This document shows positions 26,654 to 35,392 of a stretch of DNA of 64,000 nucleotides, in pieces; the stretch's first letter is position 1, and each line of letters opens with the position of its first letter. Made by a program: the position numbers and the translations under genes. The notes below the pieces were generated by a model. That model searched no databases. It saw nothing but the letters and a program-made list of their open reading frames with translations, and was not told the DNA's origin. The DNA is from Thermosynechococcaceae cyanobacterium MS004 (GTDB lineage: Bacteria > Cyanobacteriota > Cyanobacteriia > Thermosynechococcales > Thermosynechococcaceae): contig JAKRSB010000089.1 of the NCBI GenBank assembly GCA_022402525.1, positions 124,001 to 188,000 of the forward strand, given 5' to 3'.

Positions 26654-28957
26654 TTAATTTTGAGACGAGGGGATGCGAAACATTTCAAACTCATCCTCAA
26701 ATCCTGCAAATTCCTCCTCTGCCTTCACAGAAGCACCAGACTCTTGAACCTTGACTTGGTTCGCAATCACGCCCAGTAGCGGAATCCGCTCTGTTTGCTG
26801 AAACTTTTTCAGCAAACGGAAAAACTGCGCGCGCCGCGTCTTCTTAATGCTCACCACCAGCAGCAATCCGTCTGCACTCAGCGCCAGGAAATTAGCATCG
26901 GGCTGGCCCTGAAGGGGCGGCGTGTCGTACAGAACCAAGTCAAACATCGTGTGCAGTTGGCTCATCAGGTGCTGCATTTGCTGAGAAGCCATCAGCTTTC
27001 TCGACCCTTGAGACACCTGCCCCGCAGGCAGGACGAAGAGGTTGGACTGTAAGGGCGATCGCTGAATGAGCTGATTGGGGTCAATACTCTTGGTGAGCAC
27101 CTCAACCAACCCTTCAAAGTTCGGGACATCTAGCCAAACGTGAATTTGAGGCAGCACCATATTGGCATCAACCACCAGCACCCGCTGACCCATGCTGGCC
27201 GCCGCTTTCGCCAAGTGGGTAATGGCGGTGGTTTTGCCATCCTTTGCATTGCTGGAGCTGATCACCAAGGAACGTAGACCGGGCTCTATCGGCAAAAAGC
27301 GCAGGCTGGTGTAAAGGGCCTCCGCTGCTCCCGTCAAGGAAGCTGGATTGCGCAGTCCTTGCGCTGTTTCCTGGTCACCCGCCGCCATTAGCGATCGCCC
27401 ACCGGATTCCGCCGCCTTTTCAGAAAATGGAAAACTGCCAAGAATCGGCCACTGGAGACTATCCTGCAAATCTTCCAGGGAGAAAAATATATCCTTACGC
27501 TTTTCGCGTAGAATTGCCGCACCCAATCCCAGCAAAAAACCACCCAGCATCCCAAGCAAAAGCCTTTGCAGCCCCTTGCGCGAGGATTTTATGGGCTGCC
27601 CTAGGGAATTTCGCAACAGATCGGGCTTCGACAAAAGCCGCCACGGCACCTCTTTTTGGGCCGCCTCAACCCGGAGGGCCTCCCGCTTAAGCTGGAGCTG
27701 CTTTAGGGTATTTTGCGCAATCTCAAGCTGGGCAGTCACGTCATTGTAGCTGCGCTTGATCACGGGAAACTGGCGCACTTGCTGCTCCACAGCGGCATTT
27801 GCCTGGGCAAGGGCCTGGTTGCGCACCTCCAGCACCTGCACTTGGTTCAGGCTATCAATGAGCTGCTGGCTCATGGACTTTTGAATCGAATTTTGAAACT
27901 GGGGCACCGCGTTGCTGCCCACCAGCTTTTGGGACTCCTGGGCCAGCAGGTCAGTCAAGTTCTTGCGCTGTGCTTCAAGGGTTTGGATGCCTGGAAATTC
28001 CGGCTGAAAGTTAGCGGACTCTAGGGCGAGTTTGGCCTCTAGTTCCTTTAGCTGACTCAGTAGCGCCTGATATCGAGGATTTTCACTGAGGGAAGATACC
28101 TTTAGCACTTGCTGAGGCGAAAGCCCACCTAGCTGAGTCTGCAGATTCTGCGCCAGATTTTTTTGTGCAGCCAGATCTCGCTGGGTCTCAAGCTGCTGGG
28201 TCTGAATTTGCCGCGACTGCTGCGCGAGCTGGGTTCCTTCGCTATCTAGATCGCTAATCTTGTACTGTTGCTGTAGGTTCTGCAGTTGCCCCTCTAGGGT
28301 GTTCACCCGCCGCTTCAGTTCCGGCAGCTGTTGCTCAATAAACGTAATGCCTCTGCTAATGTCTCGCTTGCGATCTTCTAGCCCAAACTTCAGGTAGCCA
28401 GAGGCCAGTTCGTTGAGAACATACAGCACTTCGTCGGGATCTGCGCTTTCGTAGCGCGTTTCTAGAATTTTGGTCTGCTCGGCCGGATTTTGCTCTACCC
28501 GATCCACTTTTAGCCATCGATTTAAGGTGGTCAACGTCACCCTTGGGTAGCGATCGCGAATTTTCTGCGTAATCTCAGCCAAAACGCTGGGGCTGGTCAA
28601 CACGCGAATCAGGGTGAGATAGTCAACGCCCAAACTGGTAGAATTGGCTGACTCTGGCGATACAACCAAGGAAGGCTGGGCAAGTCGCCCACCACCACTC
28701 ATGGGCTCCACCAAAACCTGAAAGCTTCCCGAATATTTTTGAGGGGTCAAGCTAATGATCACACCCGTCAAAACTGCTGCTGTCAGCGTCGGAATTCCAA
28801 TCAGCAAAGCATTGCGTTTTAAAAGCCGCTGGAACGGGTTTAGATTAAGGCCGCGCTGCTTTGCCCCTGCGGCCGCCCCGGCATTATCTAGGCCCAGATA
28901 TTCTTCTGCCTCATATCTTGCCGAGTGGAGAGCAGCTTCTTCGCGTTCAGGATGCAT
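26654..28957 (-). CDS. Wzc-type polysaccharide co-polymerase and tyrosine autokinase
   Basis: Such proteins (Wzz/BY-kinase fusion) control chain length and export of capsular or exopolysaccharide. The 767-residue protein has a Wzz domain with membrane helices near residues 55 and 490, a long periplasmic coiled coil (about 200-440), and a C-terminal CpsD-like kinase. Its P-loop is SSNAKDGKTT, Walker A' is VLVVDANM and Walker B is DLVLYDTPP. The usual C-terminal tyrosine cluster is missing: the tail FAGFEDEFEMFRIPSSQN has no Tyr, so autophosphorylation must differ or be lost. The ATG at 28957 has the site GAGGTGAT just upstream and is preferred to a GTG two codons earlier. Confidence 0.9.
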   Translation of the reverse strand: MHPEREEAALHSARYEAEEYLGLDNAGAAAGAKQRGLNLNPFQRLLKRNALLIGIPTLTAAVLTGVIISLTPQKYSGSFQVLVEPMSGGGRLAQPSLVVSPESANSTSLGVDYLTLIRVLTSPSVLAEITQKIRDRYPRVTLTTLNRWLKVDRVEQNPAEQTKILETRYESADPDEVLYVLNELASGYLKFGLEDRKRDISRGITFIEQQLPELKRRVNTLEGQLQNLQQQYKISDLDSEGTQLAQQSRQIQTQQLETQRDLAAQKNLAQNLQTQLGGLSPQQVLKVSSLSENPRYQALLSQLKELEAKLALESANFQPEFPGIQTLEAQRKNLTDLLAQESQKLVGSNAVPQFQNSIQKSMSQQLIDSLNQVQVLEVRNQALAQANAAVEQQVRQFPVIKRSYNDVTAQLEIAQNTLKQLQLKREALRVEAAQKEVPWRLLSKPDLLRNSLGQPIKSSRKGLQRLLLGMLGGFLLGLGAAILREKRKDIFFSLEDLQDSLQWPILGSFPFSEKAAESGGRSLMAAGDQETAQGLRNPASLTGAAEALYTSLRFLPIEPGLRSLVISSSNAKDGKTTAITHLAKAAASMGQRVLVVDANMVLPQIHVWLDVPNFEGLVEVLTKSIDPNQLIQRSPLQSNLFVLPAGQVSQGSRKLMASQQMQHLMSQLHTMFDLVLYDTPPLQGQPDANFLALSADGLLLVVSIKKTRRAQFFRLLKKFQQTERIPLLGVIANQVKVQESGASVKAEEEFAGFEDEFEMFRIPSSQN

Positions 28958-28963
28958 TATCAC

Positions 28964-29523
28964 CTCAGGAGACTTGCAGGCTCACATCTCGCTAGTTTAA
29001 TCGTCCAACCATAGATCAGGCAATAATATCAAGCCATTGCCCCGCAGAAGAGACCCCATGTCACTCCCCTAGAAGCTTCGTATATAGTGACGTCCTACTA
29101 AGGATGCCCAAAGCAAGGTGCATGACTTGCATCATGACTTACACCCAAACAAACTTATCACCTGAAAGGTTGACACCTGTAAGAAGCTGTGGATATAAGT
29201 ATGTATGTGATTTCAATACTTAAATAAAGCATGTAGTCAAAAATCAAACTAAACTAAGCAAGGTTCGACAAAAGATCATCCATAACTTAAGTTGACTTTA
29301 TAAAGATCTGAATAACCCCTCATAAAAAAATACGGTCGCCCAAAAGCTTTTGCAGCCTAGAAATAGTCCCTTCTGCTCGCGCTTGATTCAACCTCATAAC
29401 TTGAATTTATAAAATTTAGGCCCAAAGGTAGAGACAACTCAGGAAGGCTGGTCTAGAATTGTAGGGCATGAGCGGGGGAGCATTAAGTTTTACACCATAA
29501 TTAGCAGCATTTTGAGTACTCCG
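28964..29523. other. Long AT-rich gene-free region between divergent genes
   Basis: This gap of about 560 bases separates the kinase gene from a secreted-protein gene. It is AT-rich in the middle (about 29150-29340) and holds TGCATGACTTGCATCATGACTT direct repeats near 29118-29142. It likely carries both promoters. I find no RNA gene or credible small ORF. Confidence 0.45.
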
Positions 29524-30207
29524 ATGAAACAAAAACTAGCCGTAGTTAGTGCATCCTGGGCGATCACAGCGATTGCAGTCTTAGGCGCTGCACAATCCAG
29601 CAATGCTCAGGATCTCCGCTCAAGATATTCTCGTCAAACCATTCAGCCCATTGCTCAGGCTGCACCCAACGGAAGCGCCCCTGCCAGTAGCACCATTACG
29701 CCTACCAAAGCAACTGCTCTGCCCTCCCAGTATGGAATTATTCGCTCCATGTCGGGAAACAATATTGAGGTGCGTGGTCTAGACGGAACCACCAGGCAAA
29801 TCGCGCTATCAGGCGAGTTCCAGTCCTATGCAAGTGGTCTGCAGCAGGGCTCTGTTGTGGGCTTTGATACGGATGCTGCAACCGGCAACCTTACCAAGCT
29901 GGAAGCAGCTCAAGTTGACCGCACGGTTTCTGGCACCATTTCCGCGATTAACGGAGACCAAGTTACCGTAATTTCTCCATCGGGCGAGTCCATTACCACT
30001 CCGGTTTCTACAGCAACTATTGCTCGCATGGGCTTAACGGCAGGCAAAGAGCTAATTGTGACGACCTATCAAGGAACTTGGGCAACAAAAATTTGCTGTC
30101 CAGCCACCCCTGCACCGGTCAGCAACATTGTCCCAACGCCAGTACCGCAGCCGATTGGTGCGCCATTCCTGCCGCCTGCACCAAGGGCAGTTCCCGGTCT
30201 TTGGTAA
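29524..30207 (+). CDS. Hypothetical exported protein
   Basis: I do not recognise this 227-residue protein (from the ATG at 29524). It has a clear signal peptide, MKQKLAVVSASWAITAIAVLGAAQSSNAQ, with cleavage after Ala-Gln near residue 28. The mature part is rich in Gln, Ala, Thr and Pro, with a beta-type core (YGIIRSMSGNNIEVRGLDGTTRQIALSGEFQSYASGLQQGSVVGFDTDAATG) in which a second repeat (VSGTISAINGDQVTVISPSGESITTPVSTATIARM) resembles the first. These look like two copies of a small beta-barrel domain. The C-terminal Pro-rich tail has two adjacent Cys. A periplasmic or secreted location is inferred. Confidence 0.65.
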   Translation: MKQKLAVVSASWAITAIAVLGAAQSSNAQDLRSRYSRQTIQPIAQAAPNGSAPASSTITPTKATALPSQYGIIRSMSGNNIEVRGLDGTTRQIALSGEFQSYASGLQQGSVVGFDTDAATGNLTKLEAAQVDRTVSGTISAINGDQVTVISPSGESITTPVSTATIARMGLTAGKELIVTTYQGTWATKICCPATPAPVSNIVPTPVPQPIGAPFLPPAPRAVPGLW

Positions 30208-30412
30208 GCACAAGGGTTAGAAGTAAGATTTGTTTTTTGCACTTTCAGAGGAATGCCCTTCAAAAGGTGGACTTTGCAACAGTGGACTTTGCAAAATATA
30301 ACGAAATGAAGCATTGGACTTGTCGTTCTCAATGCTTCAGGCTTTGATTAAGACTGGAACTGGGGGTTAGCATAGACAACGAAGTGTGGAGGCTGGGCAA
30401 CAGATCATTGTG

Positions 30413-31084
30413 ATGAACAGAAATTTCAGAAAAATATCCCCCATTGCATTGGGAGTAGCTTTATTTTGTGGACAGGGATTACAGCCCAGCCTAGTGATGG
30501 CCGCCTCTCTTGGCGATAGTCCCGTGAATCTGGGGGAATTAGCCCCCTCTATTCCAACGGATCCATCCATCCCTGGGGAAACTAAGGCTGGTGCATTGGG
30601 AGGATGTCCGACCGATGCGTTGAAGATCAACAGCAGCTCGCCATCTGCAAACCCCGCTGGAGCAGTTCCTGGGACAACCTCTTCCCTACCGCCCTCTAGT
30701 CTGGCCTACCAGTCTGCCTCAGTCCCTGCCCCAGCGATCAGCTCTAGCTCAGCAGCAGGATCTACCCTGATTGCGCAGCTGATTCCCGATGAGAATTGCT
30801 GCGAGTTTGGTGGTACAGCGGACTGTGAGTTGGGCGGAGTTCCTCCTGTTGGGGGTGCTGCGATCGCAGGGTTTCCGTTTGCAGCCTTAGCTGGTCTATT
30901 GCCACTAGCGGCTATACCCTTTATTGGCGGCGGCGGCGATAACGGCGGCGACGTCACGCCACCACCGCCACCACCACCGCCTGTCCCTGAGTCTTCTTCC
31001 ACTGGCGCAATCGTCGCAGGAGTAGGCCTTTTTGGACTTTGGTTTAGCCGCCGATTTCGATCAGGGCAGTCTCCAACCGTTTAG
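30413..31084 (+). CDS. Exported protein with PEP-CTERM-like sorting signal
   Basis: This is a 223-residue protein with a signal peptide (about 1-27, ending VMAAS) and a Pro/Ser/Ala-rich linker with five Cys. The C-terminus reads VPESSSTGAIVAGVGLFGLWFSRRFR: a Pro-Glu pair, a hydrophobic helix and an Arg cluster. That is the layout of exosortase-processed PEP-CTERM tails. A stretch of eight prolines (PPPPPPPPVPE) precedes it, and a second membrane-like helix (AAIAGFPFAALAGLLPLAAIPFIG) precedes that. The ATG at 30413 is the likely start. No exosortase is in the window. It is followed by a strong terminator. Extracellular surface display is inferred. Confidence 0.7.
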   Translation: MNRNFRKISPIALGVALFCGQGLQPSLVMAASLGDSPVNLGELAPSIPTDPSIPGETKAGALGGCPTDALKINSSSPSANPAGAVPGTTSSLPPSSLAYQSASVPAPAISSSSAAGSTLIAQLIPDENCCEFGGTADCELGGVPPVGGAAIAGFPFAALAGLLPLAAIPFIGGGGDNGGDVTPPPPPPPPVPESSSTGAIVAGVGLFGLWFSRRFRSGQSPTV

Positions 31085-31124
31085 GCGCTAGGAACAGGCA
31101 CTTCAACAATAAAAGCCATAGGCT

Positions 31125-31163
31125 AAAAAACAGACGAGCTCTTTTGAGCTCGTCTGTTTTTTA
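31125..31163. terminator. Bidirectional rho-independent terminator
   Basis: A perfect stem AACAGACGAGCTC / GAGCTCGTCTGTT around TTTT has A-runs on one side and TTTTTT on the other. It separates the plus-strand PEP-CTERM-like gene from the converging minus-strand gene. Confidence 0.9.
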
Positions 31164-31212
31164 AGTGCTCTCTTTTTATGCGCATTCACAGCATCGGCAA
31201 CAAAAGCCAAGC

Positions 31213-31785
31213 CTAGAGAAGCGGATCTTTACACACCACCTGCTGAGGCTTTAAGGAGCGAAAAGCAGCTTTTGATAAGTCTATCTGCCAAGCCGCAAGG
31301 GGTTGAAAAGTCTCTGATGCGCTGGGCAGCACAAGGGCGGCAATAGGAACCTCTGAAGTAGCGTCAGACTGCTGAAGCTGACAGCCCGATAACATAATAA
31401 AGCTTTGCGATTGGGGCTTAGAAACTTTTTTTATTTGAACCACCTGCCAAACCGCTTTGCCTTGGGCCGTGTAGTTTAGTAGTTTTTGCACCAGGATGTA
31501 CGAGACTTTGGGATGATCGCAAACAACGCCGCCATACTCCTGTTGCTGAGCATTAGAGCCCAGTAAAGCATCGGTATAGTTTGGGCAAATTGACTGAGGC
31601 AAATCAGTATAGGTTTTGCCCTTTAGCTGCTCTAGACACTGCGCCAAAGATGAGGTTGGGGACAAAATTGCAGCTCCCAAAACTGCTGCCGTCAACTTCT
31701 GTAAATCATGGGAGGGCTTAAGGCGATAAAGACACAGCGGCTGAAACCGAAAGCATGAGAACCGAGGGCAAGAAAACAACCGCAT
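31213..31785 (-). CDS. Hypothetical exported protein
   Basis: This 190-residue protein has no recognised family. The N-terminus (1-24) is Cys/Phe rich and basic, then a hydrophobic stretch LTAAVLGAAILSPTSSLAQ (about 31-49) may act as a signal peptide, so the true start may be further in. The mature part has Cys residues spaced as in small disulfide-bonded periplasmic proteins (CLEQL, SICPNY, VVCDHP, SGCQLQQ, VVCKDP). It converges on the terminator shared with the PEP-CTERM-like gene. It is unlikely to be a shadow, because the opposite strand holds no long frame. Confidence 0.6.
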   Translation of the reverse strand: MRLFSCPRFSCFRFQPLCLYRLKPSHDLQKLTAAVLGAAILSPTSSLAQCLEQLKGKTYTDLPQSICPNYTDALLGSNAQQQEYGGVVCDHPKVSYILVQKLLNYTAQGKAVWQVVQIKKVSKPQSQSFIMLSGCQLQQSDATSEVPIAALVLPSASETFQPLAAWQIDLSKAAFRSLKPQQVVCKDPLL

Positions 31786-31803
31786 GATTCAAAGAAGTGT
31801 AGT

Positions 31804-32037
31804 TTAGAAACACCAGTCCGAAAGACCGTAAAATCTTAAAATTTGCTGCCACTGCTTAATTACAGCATCTATCAGCTCATCTGTACAGAATAAATTCCCA
31901 GAGCTTTCCTGGCTCAAATTTATCGATTTTGCAGTGCGCAGACTGAAGCAACGCACGGTTGAGCTCTGACAATTCAAGCAACAGGTTTTTAAGCAAAAAA
32001 GCGGCTTTCGCTTAAGGTTTATCATAGTTCTTAACAT
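31804..32037 (-). CDS. Doubtful small open frame upstream of the exported-protein gene
   Basis: A 77-residue Cys-rich frame (LFCLKTCCLNCQ near residue 15) ends shortly before the next minus-strand gene. I do not recognise it. The composition, rich in Cys and Leu with no clear domain, makes it possibly spurious. It is listed because it fills an otherwise empty stretch and could encode a short peptide. The stretch 31786-32202 contains nothing else I can name. Confidence 0.25.
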   Translation of the reverse strand: MLRTMINLKRKPLFCLKTCCLNCQSSTVRCFSLRTAKSINLSQESSGNLFCTDELIDAVIKQWQQILRFYGLSDWCF

Positions 32038-32202
32038 ACTTTAAGTCGTAGGACTACATTTGCAAAATAAACCGAAGAGTCATAAGCTATGGAATGGTTG
32101 TATTCAAAATAACAGCAATTTATTCATGAATATGTGTGATCGACATGCGATCGCACTGTTCTGTTTTTTGGGGGTGTGAAGTACAAATGAACGGAGTTAG
32201 TT

Positions 32203-32946
32203 ATGCCTCTTGTTAAGCGATGTATTGCAGAAGCCTTTGGTACATTTTGGTTAGTTTTGGGCGGGTGCGGCAGCGCAGTTTTTGCTGCCGTCTTTGCGGG
32301 TGAACTCGGTGCAACTAAAACACCCTTTTCCTTAGGGATTTCGTTTGTCGGCGTTTCCCTTGCCTTTGGATTAACCGTTTTAACCATGGCCTATGCCATT
32401 GGCCACATTTCTGGTTGCCACCTCAACCCAGCCGTCTCCTTCGGCCTCTGGGCTGGCAAGCGATTTCCTGCCTCTGAGCTACTGCCCTATATTGCATCTC
32501 AAGTTGTGGGTGCGATCGTGGGTGGCGGCATTATCTACCTTATTGCCAGCGGCAAGCCTGGTTTTGCGCTATCGGGAAGTAACCCCCTTGCCACCAATGG
32601 CTTTGGCGACCATTCCCCTGGCGGCTACACTTTACTTGCCTGCCTCATTGCAGAAGTGGTTTTGACCTTTTTCTTCTTGCTCATTATCTTGGGTTCAACG
32701 GATGCACGTGCCCCTCAAGGGTTCGCCCCCGTTGCGATCGGCCTAGGATTGACCTTAATTCACCTGATCAGCATTCCCATCACAAATACCTCTGTCAATC
32801 CTGCGCGGAGTACAGGGGTTGCAATTTTTGCAGGGCCTGAGTTGTTTAGTCAAGTCTGGCTATTTTGGGTTGCACCCATTTTAGGTGCCATCCTTGCTGG
32901 CTTTTTCTACAACGCAGTCTTTACTGAGTCAAGCTCAGAGCTGTAA
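32203..32946 (+). CDS. aqpZ: Aquaporin Z
   Basis: AqpZ is a six-helix water channel of the inner membrane. The 247-residue protein contains both half-helix motifs: [13 protein letters not shown] (about 64-76) and [13 protein letters not shown] (about 195-207). The start [31 protein letters not shown] is typical for AqpZ, and the His/Arg selectivity residues (HLISIP, NPARS) fit a water-selective rather than glycerol channel. The ATG at 32203 follows a weak ribosome-binding site. It stands alone with its own terminator downstream. AT-rich DNA upstream suggests an independent promoter. Confidence 0.95.
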   Translation: MPLVKRCIAEAFGTFWLVLGGCGSAVFAAVFAGELGATKTPFSLGISFVGVSLAFGLTVLTMAYAIGHISGCHLNPAVSFGLWAGKRFPASELLPYIASQVVGAIVGGGIIYLIASGKPGFALSGSNPLATNGFGDHSPGGYTLLACLIAEVVLTFFFLLIILGSTDARAPQGFAPVAIGLGLTLIHLISIPITNTSVNPARSTGVAIFAGPELFSQVWLFWVAPILGAILAGFFYNAVFTESSSEL

Positions 32947-33017
32947 CCCCTTCAGCCACGATAAAAAACGATAAAAACCAATCAATTTTGAGTTCGCTTT
33001 TTAAGCGATTAGTCTTT

Positions 33018-33054
33018 AAAGTCCCCTTGCAACAGGTAAGGGGATTTTTCTTTT
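33018..33054 (+). terminator. Rho-independent terminator of aqpZ
   Basis: Stem AGTCCCCTT / AAGGGGATT with loop GCAACAGGT is followed by TTTTTCTTTT. Confidence 0.85.
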
Positions 33055-33288
33055 GCAAGGAAGCTAGCTGTTTGACGAACAAAACTCCTGAAACCCATGA
33101 GTTCATCCTTGAGGTCAGTGAATAAATAAGCCCTGCGGACAGACCACAGCAGCGCACTCCCCCAAAAAGTCCAGATGTAGAGACTAAATACACTAAATAC
33201 ACAGGCTAAATGCATCAGGGCTTCCCAGCAGGGAAGCAAGACTTTAAAAACATCTAGCAGCAGCGACTCAGTACATCAGTACACCAAT

Positions 33289-33316
33289 AAAAAAAGCTGC
33301 ATCATCAGATGCAGCC
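33289..33316 (-). terminator. Rho-independent terminator of psbO
   Basis: On the minus strand, stem GGCTGCATC / GATGCAGC is followed by seven T. It is placed about 40 bases after the psbO stop, between converging genes. Confidence 0.87.
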
Positions 33317-33354
33317 TGCAAGCATAGGTTTAATCCAATTCTGAATAAAGCCTG

Positions 33355-34188
33355 TTAGACCTCATCTGGAGCCGCAATGCGACCGTAGAAAACGCCCTGA
33401 ATGCGAATATCCTTAGGCTCATGGGCACCCATGTCGCTGTCAGAAGGCTGCTCAGCCTCAAAGGTTCCAGCAATTTCACCAGTGCGGCCATCAACCTTGG
33501 CAACCTGCATAGAGATTGCACCTTTGCCAACGAGGAACCGCTTAACATTAGCGCGAGCAATTTCCTCGTCTTCCGTCACAGCCGGACGGGCAACAGCATT
33601 GTCATACCCGGTGGTCAAACCTCGGCCCTTCGGATCAAGAAAGTTTGAAGTCCGATAGGACGGAACCTCGTACTCGCCTTGAAAATCAGTGGAGGTGTTG
33701 ATTACAGTCAAATTGCCTGGGGTAGAAGCAACCAAGCCTTTGAGCGTAAAGAGCATGGGAACCAATTCCCCATCCGATAGCTTCACAGTAATGGCCTGGA
33801 AGTCCATCCCATCTTCTTCATAAAATGTTAAACCTCCCTCTGGGTTAGGCTTTAGTGCTCCTGTCACCCCTTCCAAAGAAGTGGTCAAGCGGGTCATGAC
33901 CTTACTGGGCACAAATTCCGCTTGACGACGGGCATTCTTAGGCTCTTCTTTTACAAAGAAGTTAATTGGCTCTAAACATAAGTCTGTCAGCACATAGTCT
34001 TGCCCTGACTCGACTGGAAAGGAACCCCGGACGGTTTCACCCAGCGTTTGGCACTTATTTGCCAGACCAGTGCCTCGAATGTCTTCGTAGGTCAGACTGG
34101 TGCGACTTTGTGCCCAAGCATTGCTGCCCAAAGGCAAGGCTGCTAAACACACGGCGAACAGTGCAATGATGAAAGCGCGAAATCTCAT
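33355..34188 (-). CDS. psbO: Photosystem II manganese-stabilizing protein PsbO
   Basis: PsbO is the 33-kDa lumenal protein that shields the oxygen-evolving Mn cluster. The 277-residue precursor has a signal peptide of about 27 residues (MRFRAFIIALFAVCLAALPLGSNAWAQ). The mature part begins SRTSLTYEDIRGTGLANKCQTL and includes YVLTDLCLEP, giving the conserved disulfide Cys pair. Further family segments are EEDGMDFQAITVKLS, GRGLTTGYDNAVARP and the C-terminal FYGRIAAPDEV. A GAGGGTGAT site precedes the ATG. It is a single-gene unit with its own terminator. Confidence 0.98.
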   Translation of the reverse strand: MRFRAFIIALFAVCLAALPLGSNAWAQSRTSLTYEDIRGTGLANKCQTLGETVRGSFPVESGQDYVLTDLCLEPINFFVKEEPKNARRQAEFVPSKVMTRLTTSLEGVTGALKPNPEGGLTFYEEDGMDFQAITVKLSDGELVPMLFTLKGLVASTPGNLTVINTSTDFQGEYEVPSYRTSNFLDPKGRGLTTGYDNAVARPAVTEDEEIARANVKRFLVGKGAISMQVAKVDGRTGEIAGTFEAEQPSDSDMGAHEPKDIRIQGVFYGRIAAPDEV

Positions 34189-34672
34189 TGATCACCCTCG
34201 ATATCAGAAGTATATAAAGACCTGTTATGCAGGAATACAAACATTGGCTGCGATAATGCCTACGGCTGAAAGCGGTTTAATGGAGTGCCCAACAACCGAA
34301 AAGTCTGCGTTAAATAGACTCTCTTGTCCAACTCAGCACTACAGATTGATTCAGAATTTACAGAGCCTAAGATTTACAGAGCTTAAATCTTGATTCTTTG
34401 TCTCAATTCTTTCGCGTAGACTGAGGGTAAGTGGTAAGGCATTTAGACTATCATCTCAGAAATTAAGGTTCAGACGATACAATGCCGCTCAAACAGGAGA
34501 GGATGAATCCTGAAACGGGTTAAATTTTGGCAAAAACAACGATTTCAGTGGATTTCTCTAGACTTTTTAAGATTGTTGCAAAACATTAAGCAAGTCCTTA
34601 AGTCTGACAGTTACTGCGCCTGGACACCGTTTGGGGCGGGTGCCTTGGAGATCAATTAACTTCGTATTTCCT
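34189..34672. other. Intergenic region between divergent psbO and yidD
   Basis: The 484-base gap has no credible gene. It contains a two-copy 16-base repeat (ATTTACAGAGCCTAAG type) near 34355-34386. The psbO promoter must be in the first 150 bases. Confidence 0.45.
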
Positions 34673-34915
34673 ATGATTCAGCGTCTTTTGATTTTGTGCA
34701 TTCACGGCTATCGTCAATGGGTCTCGCCCTTACTGCTCCCAAGCTGTCGATATCAGCCCACTTGCTCAGCCTATGCGCTAGAGGCGATCGCGCAGCATGG
34801 TTCCGTCGCGGGCAGTTGGCTGGCGCTTAAGCGAATTTTACGCTGTCATCCCTGGCATTCCGGCGGCTACGATCCAGTACCGCAAAAGACGCCGGAGGAA
34901 AAGCGCATTGAATAA
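34673..34915 (+). CDS. yidD: Membrane protein insertion efficiency factor YidD
   Basis: YidD is a small membrane-associated protein that helps YidC insert inner-membrane proteins. The 80 residues from the ATG at 34673 show the hallmark YRQWVSPLLLPSCRYQPTCSAYALEAI with the two conserved Cys and, later, LKRILRCHPWHSGGYDPVP with the third Cys. The frame is open upstream to 34631, but those residues are unlike the family, so the inner ATG is chosen. It sits 73 bases before rpmF. In many bacteria yidD lies in the rnpA-yidC region; here that context is absent. Confidence 0.95.
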   Translation: MIQRLLILCIHGYRQWVSPLLLPSCRYQPTCSAYALEAIAQHGSVAGSWLALKRILRCHPWHSGGYDPVPQKTPEEKRIE

Positions 34916-34987
34916 AAAGGCTGTTTAGATAGCCTTAGCGATGTTACTATTGAAAGGTTGACCATTTTATGCAGCGTCGAGACAATA

Positions 34988-35164
34988 ATGGCTTGCCCTA
35001 AAAAGAAAACTTCTAAATCAAAGCGCGATAAGCGCCGTGCCAACTGGACTCGCGAAGCGCATTTTCAAGCCCTCAAAGCCATGTCTACCGGTAAATCTAT
35101 CTTGACAGGCCGCGCTCAAGGTTTCTACTATCCTACCGATGAAGAGGAAGAAGAAGCAGCCTAA
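34988..35164 (+). CDS. rpmF: 50S ribosomal protein L32
   Basis: bL32 is a small basic component of the large ribosomal subunit. The 58-residue protein begins [20 protein letters not shown], the typical bacterial/plastid-type start, and ends in an acidic run (DEEEEEAA). The zinc-binding Cys pair of some bL32 forms is missing, as is usual in cyanobacteria. An upstream in-frame TTG at 34958 is ignored. A terminator follows at once. Confidence 0.96.
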   Translation: MACPKKKTSKSKRDKRRANWTREAHFQALKAMSTGKSILTGRAQGFYYPTDEEEEEAA

Positions 35165-35194
35165 GTGCTGAGTTTCTTGAAAAACCAACCCTTT

Positions 35195-35228
35195 GGTCTG
35201 AGTTCAAAGCTTGAATTCAGACCTTTTG
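35195..35228 (+). terminator. Rho-independent terminator of rpmF
   Basis: A 12-base stem GGTCTGAGTTCA / TGAATTCAGACC (one mismatch) is followed by TTTTG, 31 bases after the stop codon. Confidence 0.8.
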
Positions 35229-35392
35229 TAGTACCGTTTGTCTCTGAATTGCACCTGTCCGAACTTCAAACGCCATCGGCACGCCCCTATGACACGCCCC
35301 CATCGGCACGCGCCACGGGCTTGATGCGTCATGAGTTTGGTCGTCTTCAATTTTCGACCTTTTGCTAGCCTGCCCCTTCTTGAGAGAGATCT

